A DNA stretch of 64,000 nucleotides from assembly GCF_038396675.1 (NCBI RefSeq), contig NC_088928.1, positions 52,514,001 through 52,578,000 of the forward strand, given 5' to 3'. Shown here piece by piece: positions 25,282-39,067 of the stretch (positions within the stretch are counted from its first letter, which is position 1; each line of letters starts with the position of its first letter). The notes below the pieces were generated by a model. That model did not search any database and was not told the DNA's origin. It saw nothing but the letters and a program-made list of their open reading frames with translations. The position numbers and the translations under genes were made by a program. This stretch comes from Hydra vulgaris. Lineage: Eukaryota > Cnidaria > Hydrozoa > Anthoathecata > Hydridae.

Positions 25282-25285
<4 letters not shown>
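24830..25285 (+). repeat. tandem repeat, period about 140-150 bp, three copies
   Basis: GGTTGTT...AATTAGGTATTCATAGCAACC recurs at 24834, 24973 and 25126, each followed by CTTCATAWRAAG-like and GCCAAATTTAGTAAA words. The unit also contains an inverted pair (GGTTGTTGCTA against TAGCAACC). It runs up to the (TA)n array. Confidence 0.75.

Positions 25286-25287
<2 letters not shown>

Positions 25288-25360
<73 letters not shown>
25288..25360. repeat. (TA)n array
   Basis: Uninterrupted TA, directly after the tandem repeat. From here to 25743 the DNA is AT-rich with nothing else visible. Confidence 0.97.
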
Positions 25361-25366
<6 letters not shown>

Positions 25367-25743
25367 TGAATGTTTTTGAGCCTTTTTCTGTCTTGTTCTC
25401 AAAAATTCTTTTAAATAATTATATCTTATTGTATTTTATAATTTTGAAAGAATAATTTACCCAATACAAACCTGTTAAATTAATCTAATAGTTTTTTAAT
25501 AGAAACTAGTGCTTTTTATTCAGCAGGTAACAGCAATTAATTTGATTATATTAAATGGTAAAGTAAAATTTTGATCAAATATTATTGACATAAATGACAC
25601 TTAAACCAAACAGTAAAAAAAAATTCCTTTCAAAATCAATATTTTCAAACAATTTTGTAATATCAGTTTAATATCAGTTTACAATAAAATAAAATAAAAA
25701 GTCATAGATTGTTGCCATAATTGTAATTATTTTTCGAGACACA

Positions 25744-28053
25744 ATGAAGAGAACTGATCCTTTTTGGTTGCAGAGTAGTTTAGATTCATTCTTTATAGCA
25801 CCGAAGAAAAAAAAAAATTTTCTGAAATATCTTCAACTAGTTTTACTGCTACTATTAAGGATACTAAAAGAACGAATGAACTTAAAACCGCACCAGCACC
25901 ACCACCAAACCGCACCACCACCAAAAATTAGTATTAGTATTGCTATTCGACATGTTGAACAAGAGAAATCAGAACTACTAGACAAAGATATAAAACTGAG
26001 AAAGGCAGAAAAAGAATGATATCTCACTTGACATAGTTATATCTGTTTGGCAAAATGAACAGATTTTAAGCGAGTCTCAACCTGACTCTGTAACCACTAA
26101 AATTAGCGAAACATGTTTAAGTCAGATTTCAAATACTGGGTTTATTAACAATATTGGAAACTTTGTTAGTACAACTGTTGATGATATAACTATAAAAAAT
26201 CTGTTAGAATTGCCATGGAAACCATCAACTGACTATAAAACGCTGCATTCAGTTCATATTAAGAAAAATAATCGAGAAAAGCGATATCTTAATCATTTTC
26301 ATCTGGAAAAATACGAATGTTTGGTATATTCAGATAGAAAAAAAGGACTATACTGCAAATATTGTGCATTATTTTCATAGCACCGGACTGCAGGATCTCA
26401 CAAACAAGTTGCACTATAGAAGTTTGTTAAGAAACCACATTACTGGTGTTTGCTTAACTGTTTGGCAAGGACGGAAACTAGCAAATCAAGTAAAAAGATG
26501 TATTTAAAAAACTATAATAAACTTGCATTGGATATTGTAAACAGAGTAATTACTTAACGGCTTCAATAAGTTTTAAAAAACCGTCAACGATTGTCATCTA
26601 TTGTTGAAACAATTACCTTTTTAGGAAGGCAAAATATTCCTTTTAGAGGCCACCGAGTTGATGGCCGCTTATTAGACATAGCTAAATTTAGAGTAAACTG
26701 TGGCGATTTAAATTTTAAACATTATTTGATAACAGCTAGAGCTTCTGCAACATACATTAGCAAAGCTACACAAAATGCTTTAATTGAATGCTGTGGAGAA
26801 GAATTATGTGAACAAATTAGGAGTCGTGTTAGAGAATTAAATTATTATGCTATCATGTTTGATGAAACAACTGATGCATCACATCAGTCACAAATGACAA
26901 CAATATTACGCTATTTGATGCCTGATGGATCAGTTTGAGAAGGTTTTGTTGGATTTGCTGATTTGCATAACCCAAGATTTCGAACGTACAAGCATTAAGA
27001 AATTGTTTGGGGGTTATTAGCAAAGTTGTAGCTTCTGCAAATAACTTCGCTAATAATCCCCAAAAAGTCAATGCTTCTGCAAAACAAAATTTTATTATGA
27101 AAAAATGCTAACTTCACAACTGCTTTTCCATTGCAAAACACGATGGGTTGAAAGACATAATGCTTTGCTGACGTTTAGAGTTGAGCAAATAATTGATGCA
27201 CTGGATAACGACAAATTATTGATGCACTGGACAATATATCTAAATGGAATGACAAAACATCATCATCAAAAACAAGAATTTTACTATTATCAATTAGAGG
27301 AAGTGATTTTATTGTGTCTTTAGGGGATCAGTCAATTGTTTCAAAAAAAAGTTTAAATTTACATAAAGCAAAAAACTGCGTTAAATCCCTGTTAATTTTT
27401 TTAAAACATAAAAGAGAAAACTTCAAAGAAATGTTTAAGGAAATTTTTCAAGCCGCAGAAAAAAAAAAGAAAAATACGGTAGTTTTACCTACAAAAGGAT
27501 AGTACAACAACAGACGTGTTGTGAAAACATAACTTCAGTTTCAATGGAAGAATAATATTGAACATAACACGTTTTTCCAATGAAAATTTACAATATCTTC
27601 AAATCTATGTTTTGATGCCAAAAAATATTATTACACTGAATCATTAAGATATTTTTGAAACTCTTTCTGCAATCAGTAATGTCTATGATGTCATACTTGG
27701 ACATAGTATCCAAAACTTACCTGCACCTGAATTTACATCGGAAGTTAAACTATTGCAGTGCATATGTATAAGTATGAAAGATGATGGAGGAATCACATCA
27801 CTATCTAGTAATCTTTCTGTTGTTTTTGATTTGTGTGACCAGGTGCATTATCCAATCACTCACAAATTGTTTCAAATTATCAAGTCAAACGTAGCTTCTC
27901 AACCCAGCGAAGAATTAAAAAATGGCTGAGAACACGAATGACAGAAAATAGACTTGTCGGATTGGCCTTACTTAACGTGCTCAGGGAAACTCAAGTAAAT
28001 GTCGAAAACGTAATCGACCGTTTTTTGCGAAGTCGGGAAACCGTAATTTAGAA
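25744..28053 (+). pseudogene. hAT transposase of the TTF-finger/DUF4371 (ZMYM1-like) type, strongly decayed
   Basis: MKRTDPFWLQSSLDSFF (25744) opens the relic. A TTF-type zinc finger segment follows: KRYLNHFHLEKYECLVYSD and GLYCKYCALFS (26280-26380). The next part reads RLSSIVETITFLGRQNIPFR, then ATYISKATQNALIECCGEEL and YYAIMFDETTDASHQSQM (26860-26900, first acidic position of the RNase H-like core). CKTRWVERHNALL (27130) follows. The C-terminal dimerisation part has WLRTRMTENRLVGLALLNV (27910-27990) and NVIDRFLRS. Many stops and shifts separate the blocks. The family is known from vertebrate ZMYM1-like genes and invertebrate hAT elements. Confidence 0.8.
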
Positions 28054-28154
28054 TTTGTAATATAAGTTGTTAAAATAATCCTCAAATCAAGTATACTTTT
28101 TTTATAAAAGGCAACAAATACTCAATACAAAAAAATGTTTTTTCAAATCATGAA

Positions 28155-28203
28155 AGGGAAAACGATCGCTCCCTTTCCTCCCCCCTATGGATCCGCCCTT
28201 AAA
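28155..28203 (-). repeat. probable right terminal repeat of the hAT at 25.7-28.1 kb
   Basis: Read outward-in this is AAGGGCGGATCCATAGGGGG, a GC-rich end typical of hAT elements, standing about 100 bp after the last coding block. The matching left tip was not found. Confidence 0.5.
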
Positions 28204-28560
28204 TATTGGTATGCCAGTATGGGCGCAACATTGCTTAACAAACTCATGCAAATACCCATCAATTATTTGAACTTGCAGTTATTCAAAATTTCATTTATTC
28301 AAAGTAATTTTTTGCTCCCCTTGACAAACACACCGTCAGTTATTCGAAGCTTTTTTTCTGCTAAAGATACCATTGCGTTTTAAAATATAACTTTATCAAA
28401 TATTTAAAAGCTAACATCTTAAATAAGTTTTTATATTATAAAATCAAAACACCTGTTTATAGTATATAAACTTATCTTTATAAAATTCTTTTTAATATAA
28501 TACAATATTTCTGGGGTTTAAATATACCCTTGTTACTCAAATAATCTAATGACTTGATTA

Positions 28561-28751
28561 AAGAGGTTATATATCAGGGTCGACGACACTGGAGAAGGGG
28601 GAGGGCACGTTTCCACACCCCTACCTCTCTCGCTTTTTTTCTAGAGAAACTTTTTTTTTTGTTTTTTAAGAAAAAATTTAGACTTTTTTTTAAAAATTGA
28701 CGATTGTGCCCCTTCACTTCGTAACCCGTGTCGTCGGCCTTATAACCTCTT
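28561..28751. mobile_element. small non-autonomous element (MITE) with imperfect inverted ends
   Basis: The left part AAGAGGTTATATATCAGGGT continues CGACGACAC. The right end, inverted, reads AAGAGGTTATAAGGCCGACG and continues ACAC. Both sides then have a GAAGGGG...AGGGGCAC-like block. The GC-rich tips inside AT-rich flanks and the 191-bp size suggest a MITE. No coding capacity. Confidence 0.6.
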
Positions 28752-29019
28752 ATAACTTTATCGAGTGTAATCAAAATATATGTATAATATATGAAGACTC
28801 CACGGGAAGAAACGGCAGGGTCACATTTTGAAAATTTTGACTTTTTACACTTTCTAGCTTTATTAACCACAATAGTTATATAGTTAATAGTATATAGCAA
28901 TAATTGCAACATACTTTAAAAATGCACGTTTTTCCTAAAAAATCAAAACTTATATAGGTTTAAAAGTTTAATAACGTTAAGATATAAGATAAAAGTTAAG
29001 ATTTGGAAAGCATTATTCC

Positions 29020-29640
29020 GTCGATAAAGCTGTATATAAGGAGTTCACTAACGCACGTGAATAAAATGTACTAAATGGTATACAAGTCATTAGGGAGAGA
29101 GCTTTAGATTTTACAAAAGAATTCAACATTACAGATTTTAATGCATCAGTAGGGTGACTAGATTGGTAGAAAAATTGACATCATATTGCTTTTTTTTCTG
29201 GCAAGAAAAGATTTTACACAGAGAAAATGACAGCAAGTTGGGAACATATCAATGCTCCCAATACATATGTAGGGTTCCCCAATGGTTAATTTCAGAACCA
29301 CTCTTATTTTTTATTTATGTTAATGATTTAAGGAAATCTTGTAATTTACTAGACGTAATTTTGCATGGTGATAATACAAATTTGTTTCATGCTCATCGTG
29401 ATATAAAAATGTTCTTTAATTCAGTTAACGTGGAACTCTTAAAACTTACAGAATGGTTTAAAGCAAATTAATTTAACTAAAACAAAGTTAACTTTTTTCA
29501 TCGCTTTCATGAACGCGATAAAATCCCCTAAAAACTTCCAATACTGGCAGTCCAACTATAAAAAGAGAACACTCATTAAAATTTCTAGGCGTACTCCTTG
29601 ACAAAAACATAAACTCGGACAGATCATATTCATTATCTCG
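29020..29640 (+). pseudogene. LINE reverse transcriptase fragment with lost active site
   Basis: The block 29270-29471 reads VPQWLISEPLLFFIYVNDLR, KSCNLLDVILHGDNTNLFHA and NVELLKLTEWFKAN, the central palm of a CR1/jockey-like reverse transcriptase. The catalytic FADD is replaced by HGDN. Downstream remnants (SKFLGVLLDKNINSD) follow in another frame to about 29630. The 5' part is not recognisable. Confidence 0.75.
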
Positions 29641-30732
29641 AAGGTAAAATCTCGAGAAATATTGGCCTACTTTTTAAAATCACAAGAAATTGGCTTACTT
29701 TATTAAGTGAATATTGGCGTAATATAGTCTGCAATATTATCCCAATATATATAACTATATTAAGCCTAATATTGAGTATTTTCGGTTCAATTTTTATTAT
29801 TAAAAAATGAAAAAAGAACAATATTATCTTTTATAAATTTTTAACAACTAAAATTTATAATAGTTTTCTTGCTTAAATGCTACTATAGTACCAGGCTGCA
29901 TTATTCTTTTGAGTTAAACAGATTATAGTCTAAGAGATGAATGATCATAAAACGCTTAAAGAAAAAAAAATTTAAATCATTAAATTTATTTGAAGTTATA
30001 TGAAACAGATACAAATGAAGAAAAAAAAGATAAAGAGTGCTCTAAAACCAAAATATAACAAAATAAAATCAAGGCTATTTAAATACAGGCACAAAAAATA
30101 TGTATATATCTTACTACTGCTTTATACTTTCACTATCAGATAGTCGGTTTTGAATTTCATTATTTTGCCGATATTTATTTCATTGCTCAATATTGGGTGT
30201 TGCTCAGTTATGGTTCTATTTTTTCAACCGTCATCTATATCAATGGCCGTCACCAGAAAGCTACCAATTTTTTCTTTAATACTTCTGTCAGTAGCGATTT
30301 CAAATTAAACAAATACAACGATAAATAATTAAAAAATTGACGAACTACCAAACACAACTCTACAAAATATTTTTTTAATTTTATTACAATATAATTTTAT
30401 AATATATAATTTTTCCCGTATCAATATTGTAAAATAATTAGCTTTTACTAGAATATTTGTTTATTAAAAAGAAATGGGATGTAGAATACAAATACTGTGC
30501 ATTACCTATAACGACCTTGCAGGACGTTTTTGTTTCCTTTCATATATCGAGTATGACAAACATACTTCTTTGGCCTTTAGCTGTATTACGATCACCACTG
30601 TAATTTGTTTGTAATCATTTTCTCCAACCGATGCAAGGAAGTTCATCTAAAATAAAAAAACAAATGTAATATAATTGATTGTAATAAAAGTTTAATGGTT
30701 CCTCACATGTGTATGTTTTAGACGGATTTCCA
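29641..30732. other. AT-rich DNA without gene
   Basis: No coding block, repeat or tip sequence is recognisable in this stretch. Confidence 0.45.
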
Positions 30733-30833
30733 TAATGTGATATTCTTATTAAAATTATTATAAACAATTTTAATAAGAATATCACATTACTTTTACTTAT
30801 TTATAATCAGACATTATAAATAAGTAAAAGCAA
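30733..30833. repeat. two adjacent hairpins
   Basis: Hairpin 1 (30733-30789) has 24-bp perfect arms beginning TAATGTGATATTCTTATTAA and a 9-nt loop. Hairpin 2 (30787-30833) has 21-bp arms TTACTTTTACTTATTTATAA with one mismatch and a 5-nt loop. They share the bases at their border. Confidence 0.93.
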
Positions 30834-31372
30834 TTGGTTACAAATAGATTCCAGAGGTCAACCTATTTTGCAGATCAGTACTGATTTTTTTCATCAATTT
30901 TTCATAAAGTGATAAAACTAGGAAGAATGCCATCCAGAATTTCATACAAGTTTGTGAGCTTCTCCTACTCTTGACCACAATTACACAGTATTATAAAATT
31001 CTCCAACATAGGTTGTCTTTGCCACTGCAAAAAGCTGTGGTGAATATGGTGATGTCATAGATGTCTAAGATTTGTAGTCATTGCTATATGAAATATGCTA
31101 AATGGGCATAAAAGATAAAAATAACAACAAAATGTAATAGCATTTATATAAAACATTCTTATATACAACATAATTATAATCATTCGTGTATCATATTATA
31201 CCATTTGTTTGTATGTATCATAAGAATTTATCATATATTTAAAAAAATGAAAATTTTAATAGTACATGGATCTGTTTCCAAATACTATTAACTAATATCA
31301 TTTCACTGGTATATACTATCAATTCATAAATAAATAAATATGAAACAATACTTGATAATGAACAGTTACTAG
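30834..31372. other. AT-rich DNA without gene
   Basis: Left flank of the hAT element; nothing else is visible. Confidence 0.45.
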
Positions 31373-31380
31373 GTTTGAGT

Positions 31381-34016
31381 TAGGAAATCCAATTACGATT
31401 ATCGATTACCCGAGTACCCGAGTAATTGATACTTTATAAGCAAGTTCCGAGTAGTCGACTACTCGGAATATTTTTTTCGAGTATCGAGTATAATATTTAA
31501 ACAAAAAAATGTAAATATTGCACATTCATTTAACTATTAATTAATCGAGTATCGGTGTTCTGCCGTTTTTTCTTCTTTTACTTCTATAATAAAGTTGCTT
31601 AGCAACCGTTGATTTTTAACTAAGTTTCAAAAGTTTTTTTTTTAACTAAGTTACATAAAGTAAATAACATTTGTAATTTGAAGTTGTACGTCGTAAAATT
31701 TGCAAGAAAGTGAAATATTTAAAAAAAAATTTGTGAAATAAATAAAATAAATACTTAATTTTCTAATATATATAGCTGCCTTTGGTAAGTGAAGTGTTTT
31801 AAGTAAAATGTACTAAATTTCAAGTAATAAATGCATATTTAAATACGTATAAATTTCAATTTTCAATTTTTATGTTGTGATTTTTTATTTTAGTGATTTA
31901 TTTACATATACCCAGAAATGTCTTCGAAAAAATCAGAGGTATGGAAATATTTTACAAAAAAAGAGAAATCGGAGTCAGCTTGTAACATATGCAAATCTAT
32001 AATTCAACGTCCGGGATCTAATACTACTGGAATGATTAATCATTTAAAATTACATAGCATATCTTTACAAAAAAGAAATTTGGGCGACACAAATGAAACT
32101 GATGCGTCTTCTTCGAAAAACACAAAATCAGTTGGAAATGGAATAATAAATTTCATAAGTTGAGAATCATTGAATGAAATATTGGCGAAATGTGCGACAA
32201 AAGATGGATTTAGCATCAAAGGAATTACTTCATCAGAAGCCATTAGGGGTTTCGTAGCAAGTCGTAATTATAAAATGCCAAAAAGTGAAACAACGGTAAT
32301 GAAATATATAATGGATTTTTATAAAGAAAAAAAAGAAGAATTAATGGCGTCGTTATTAGAGCAAAAAAATCTGGAGAGAGATTCAGTATTACTGTCGATG
32401 AATGGAGTGATATAAACGTTAGAAGGTTCATGAATATCACTCTTCATTCAGCAACAAATCCACCTGTAGTCTTGGGTATATCTGCAATAATAGGTTCTTG
32501 TGATTCAAATGCCACTATCGATTTGGTAAAAGCAAAACTTAAAGATTATGGAATTGAAATGGATAATGATATCGTCGGATCCACACATGATGGAGCATCA
32601 GTCATGGTAAAATATGGGAAAAATATTTTACCATTTTCTCAGTTATGCTACAACCATGCTATACATCTTGCTGTACTTGATGTATTTTATAAAAAAAGTG
32701 GGGGTCTAATTACGAATGATGATGCGGTAATTGATACAAATTTCCAAGATGATGAGAATTTAGAATATGATGAAAATTTAGCAGATGATGATTGTGTTGA
32801 AACTACCGAACAAAATGATGAGGTAGCTGATGCATTTGCTTTTGATGGTAACTTAAATTTCCAAAATGATTTAGTTAGACAGTTACCAATCTTTCGTGAA
32901 GACATTGGCAAAATTCTTGATGAAACACGAAAAATTATTAAATTTTTCGAATATTCTTCAGTGCGAAGCAGTGTTCTTGAAAAGCATATAATAGATTAAG
33001 AAGGCAAAAAGTTACGATTGCAACTCGATTGCAAAACAAGATGGAACTCAATAATACCAATGGTAAATCGTTTTATAAAAATATACGATTGTATACAAAA
33101 GGCTCTAATTGAATTAGGTCAGCAAAAATGTTCACAAAAAAATATCAAAGTTTTAGAAGAAATATCACATGTTTTACAACCGGTTGAGCTTGCTGTTAAA
33201 GAGCTCAGTAAAGATAATAATAATCTTTTAAAAGCTGAAGGAGTATGCATTTTTTTGCTAAACAAACTAAAAGAAACAAATACGCAGTTAGTCATGGAAA
33301 TGTTCACTGCTTTGAAGAAAAGAATTGAAGAAAGACGAAATGAGGATGTTGTATCACTCTTGCGTTTTTTACAATCTGGAAATTATCCTAAACTAGAGAT
33401 TACCTGCCATTTTACTTATTTAAAAAAAAGTTCTATTCATTTATTGGCTAAAGAAACCTTCAAAAAGCTGTTCAATGAAAATCCTGCAAACACACAGATG
33501 GATACAGAGTTAACAATTGAAAATGAAGAAATAATTTCAAATAATGGCTTGGTTTCAAATTATGATGAACTCCAAAAAACAATTGAATTAATTATGACTG
33601 TTCCGAAAGAAAATAATGAGAGAAAATCCACATTGGAAAAAGAAATGAAGTTATGGGAGAAAGATTGTTCAAAACGAGGTGACTCTATTGGAAAACTTTT
33701 TACAGCATTATTGACAAAACAACCAACGTCAACAGTAAGTGAAAGAGTGTTTTCGGTAGCTTCAGCTTTTGACACAAAAACCCGAAATCAGTTGAAAATG
33801 GAAACGGTTGACAAACTTGTATTTTTAAAGTATTATTTTTTAAATAAAAAATAGATTTAAAACTAAAATTGTTGCATTTTATTTTAAATTTAATTAACAC
33901 AACATGGTGTGGGTACATTTTTTTCCTTTACCCGGATACCCGGGTACCCGGGTAATTAAAAAAACAAATACTCGATTACCCGGATAACGTAAAAATACGA
34001 TTATTTGGACTCACTA
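31381..34016 (+). mobile_element. hAT transposon with 8-bp target duplication
   Basis: GTTTGAGT stands at 31373-31380 and again at 34017-34024, a perfect 8-bp target duplication. The tips are TAGGAAATCCAATTACGATT (left) and, inverted, TAGTGAGTCCAAATAATCGT (right), alike in TAG, TCCAA and the following AT-rich part. Subterminal ACCCGAGT and ACCCGGGT repeats lie within 80 bp of each end, as is common for hAT transposase binding. Element length is 2636 bp. It encodes one transposase gene with three lesions. Confidence 0.93.
31918..33854 (+). pseudogene. hAT transposase with BED finger, three lesions
   Basis: ATG at 31918. Residues 1-45 form a BED zinc finger (VWKYF, CNIC, HLKLH). The RNase H-like core starts FSITVDEWSDINVRRFMNIT (first catalytic Asp), followed by GSTHDGASVMVKYG and LCYNHAIHLAVLDVF. 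A long acidic insertion follows (32700-32850), then LDCKTRWNSIIPMVNRF. The C-terminal dimerisation part has LLTKQPTSTVSERVFSVAS and KLVFLKYYFL, ending with TAG at 33852. Lesions are TGA at 32161, a one-base shift at the A-run near 32365, and TAA at 32997. Otherwise the gene is complete, so loss of function looks recent. Confidence 0.92.
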
Positions 34017-34024
34017 GTTTGAGT

Positions 34025-36202
<2,178 letters not shown>

Positions 36203-38688
36203 CAGGGCCGTACCAAGGGCGGGCCAGCCGGGCCGCGGCCTGAGGCGCCAAAATTGGGAGGGCGCAAAATTCCCCGAATTAATTAGTTTATTTTCACATT
36301 ATGAAACTAATTTGCGTGGCGTCACTTTTATGTTTAAAATAAAACTCATTTACCAAACAGAAGAGCGCCCTTAAATACTAAAAAGTTGTATTTTCTGAAC
36401 ATTATTTTTTACAATGAATCGTGCAAAAAAATTATCTGGTGCTGAATTTAAGAAGAAAAGAAGAGACCGTCTTGAAAGTGACGCAAAACTAAGAAATTGT
36501 TTCAAAAAGTGGTTGGTAACAAACTCTTCTGTGGAAAAACAAATTATTTCAGAGGATATTTGCAATGAAGTTGATAATGATTCAACAGCTGAAGTTGCTG
36601 CTACATCTTTAATTACTGACTTAAATTCATATCATCCATTGGAATTAATTGAAGAGGAGATTTTCATTGGCCAAAGTTAAGACGAATTTGGACCAAATGA
36701 TTCAGAAGCACAAGAAGATAGAAATTCTCAGCTTTCCAAACCAATTGAAATGGGCAACAGTGAATTTCTTCCTGAAATCTCAGAAATTTCAGCAACCTCA
36801 GGAGAAAACTTTCAACACAGTGATCCAGCTACATGGCCTAAAATGACAGATAAAACAAGGTGCTTTTTGATTCAGCATGGGCCGGAGCAAGAAAGAAGAG
36901 AATTTTTACCAAACACACTTAGTGACTTTGACAACAGAATGCGACACTTCAGCTCAAAATGGTATGAAAAAATTCATCCCAATGGTGAAAAATTTGTTCG
37001 CTACTGGCTGCTGTACAGTAACAAAAAAGATTCTTTGTTTTGTTTTTGCTGTCTGCTATTTTCAACGACAAAAATCAACAATTTTTCAGAAATTTCAAAA
37101 GGATTTTGTGACTGGAAAAAACTAAACCCAAGAATTCCAGAACACGAAAACAGCAATGAACACCAAAGATGCTACTCTGATTGGAAAAATCTGGAAAAAA
37201 TCTCAAGGAAGGAAAGACCTTGGATTCTGATCTGCAGAGAGTTATCAACGGAGAGATGAAAAAGTGGAGAGATATCTTGAAAGTGATTGTTGATGCAATT
37301 TTGTTCTGTGCCAAGAACAATCTTGCCCTTCGGGGTTCAACAGAAGTAATTGGAGAGCAAAACAGTGGCATCTTTCTGAACTTAATTGAGCTGATAAGCC
37401 ATTATTATCCTTTAGTGGCTGAACACATTGCATCCGTTAAGGCAAAGAAAACCACAACATCCTACTTTTCTCCTCAAATTCAAAATGAGCTGATTGAATT
37501 ACTTGGGCAGAAAGTCAGGAATGAAATTTTGTCAAATGTCAGAGAAGCTAAATACCACTCTGTTTTGTTTGACTGCACTCCAGATGCCTCCCACAAAGAG
37601 CAGATGACCCAAATAATCAGGTATGTCCACAACACTGAGAAAACCTGTACAATTGAGGAAAGCTTTGTGGACTTCATTGAATCTCACGAAAAAACTGGAA
37701 AGGGCCTTGCAGCTGAAATCACCGAAAAACTGGAGAAGGATGGCCTGAGCATTTCTGATTGTCGGGGCCAAGGTTACGACAATGGAGCCAATATGTCTGG
37801 AAAATATAATGGCGTCCAAGCTCACATCCATTCTCTAAATGAGTTTGCAAGATTTGTTCCATTTTGAAGGAGTTGAAGGAGACTTTCCTATGAAGAGAAA
37901 GCGCAAAGTGAAGCAAATGGCACTTTATGAAGCTGAAGATGACTTTTGCCGTTTGTCACCAGAAACAGATTTCGGATCCCAGTGCAGCCTTGTGTTTGAC
38001 AGCATTCTCACACAAATTGAGTGGCGGTTTGAAGCTATGTCTGTAGTATCCTCAGATTTTGACTTCTTCAGTGGACATTCTCTCTCCAAAAGTTCAGTGA
38101 ATGAACTTAAGACTAAAGCCAAAAATTTGTCTAAAATTTACATGGCAGATTTAGATTCTTCAAATTTCCAGTCATAAATGGCAAGCTTTAAATATCAAGC
38201 TGCTGCCATGATGGAAAACTTTAAAAAATCTAGCCCGATGGATATTTGCAGCTCATTCATAAATACTCATTCATAAATACTCACTGATGCTTATCCTAAC
38301 ACGGCAATTGCTATTCGCATCTTCCTCACCTTACCAGTTACAGTTGCCACGTGTGAAAGAAGTTTCAGTAAACTTAAGATCATAAAAAACTATTTGAGAT
38401 GAACTATGGGCCAAGAACGTTTGTCTTGTCTGGCAGTAGTTTCAATTGAACATGAAGTGGCCAACGCACTTGATTTTGATGATGTCATTAGTGACTTTGC
38501 CTCCAAATAAGCCAGAAAAGTGACCTTGAACTGAAGTTTGTGAAACATTGGTGACAAATTGTTCTTTTAACTTGATGCAATAAATTTTGTGATTAATAAT
38601 TAATTTTTTTTCATGTAAATATATATATATAATGTGTTTTTTGTATATTTTTTTGGGAGGGGGGGCGCAATTTTGGCCTGGTACGGCC

Positions 38689-38691
<3 letters not shown>
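36203..38691 (+). mobile_element. hAT element of CAGGGCCG type, inserted in (TA)n
   Basis: Left tip CAGGGCCGTACCAAGGGCGG and right tip (inverted) CAGGGCCGTACCAGGCCAAA share 13 terminal bases and then a GGCC...CAAAATTG block. (TA)n abuts both ends, so the 8-bp duplication cannot be told from the array. The GC-rich tips contrast with the AT-rich flanks. It encodes a TTF/DUF4371 transposase with an internal deletion. Confidence 0.9.
36414..38510 (+). pseudogene. hAT transposase, TTF finger plus DUF4371, internally deleted
   Basis: ATG at 36414 opens MNRAKKLSGAEFKKKRRDRL. TTF finger: RYWLLYSNKKDSLFCFCCLL, GFCDWKKLNPRIPEHENS (36990-37150). DUF4371/RNase H-like core: VLFDCTPDASHKEQM (37560) and DCRGQGYDNGANMSGKYNG (37760). 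After FARFVPF the reading jumps to MKRKRKVKQMALYEAEDDF, so the middle of the catalytic region is missing. The dimerisation part reads LPVTVATCERSFSKLKIIKN and LSCLAVVSIEHE (38330-38460). Lesions: TAA at 36678, a shift near 37195, the deletion near 37865, and stops at 38176, 38268, 38399. Confidence 0.9.
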
Positions 38692-38773
<82 letters not shown>

Positions 38774-38784
38774 TATATATATAT
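38692..38784. repeat. (TA)n array, right flank of the hAT
   Basis: TA repeats with one GCATATAT variant near the end, abutting the hAT tip. Confidence 0.97.
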
Positions 38785-38965
38785 GCTTGGTGTTAGGTAC
38801 AGTGAATTTTCACTGTATCTAAGAAAGCGTTTTTTGCTAAATACAGTGAAAATCCACTCTACCTAAAGAAGCGTTTTTGATAGATAGAGTGAAAATTCAC
38901 TGTACAGTGAAAGTTCACGGTATTTATCAGAAAAGTTTGGTGTTACGTACAGTGAAAATTGATCT
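38785..38965. repeat. palindrome-rich repeat (GTACAGTGAATTTTCACTGT family), copy 1
   Basis: Four short palindromic words of the type ACAGTGAATTTTCACTGT are separated by AAGAAAGCGTTTTTTGCTAA-like spacers. The same palindrome plus spacer recurs, inverted, at 59365-59430 next to another (TA)n array. Confidence 0.8.
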
Positions 38966-39067
38966 GGAGATTTATAAAAATAATATTAAAAGTGTTACTA
39001 TTTTGAAAGTTAAGGGCATAATGCTCATCGAAGCTAAGTAACATAAAAATTCACTACCTTCCCGTGA

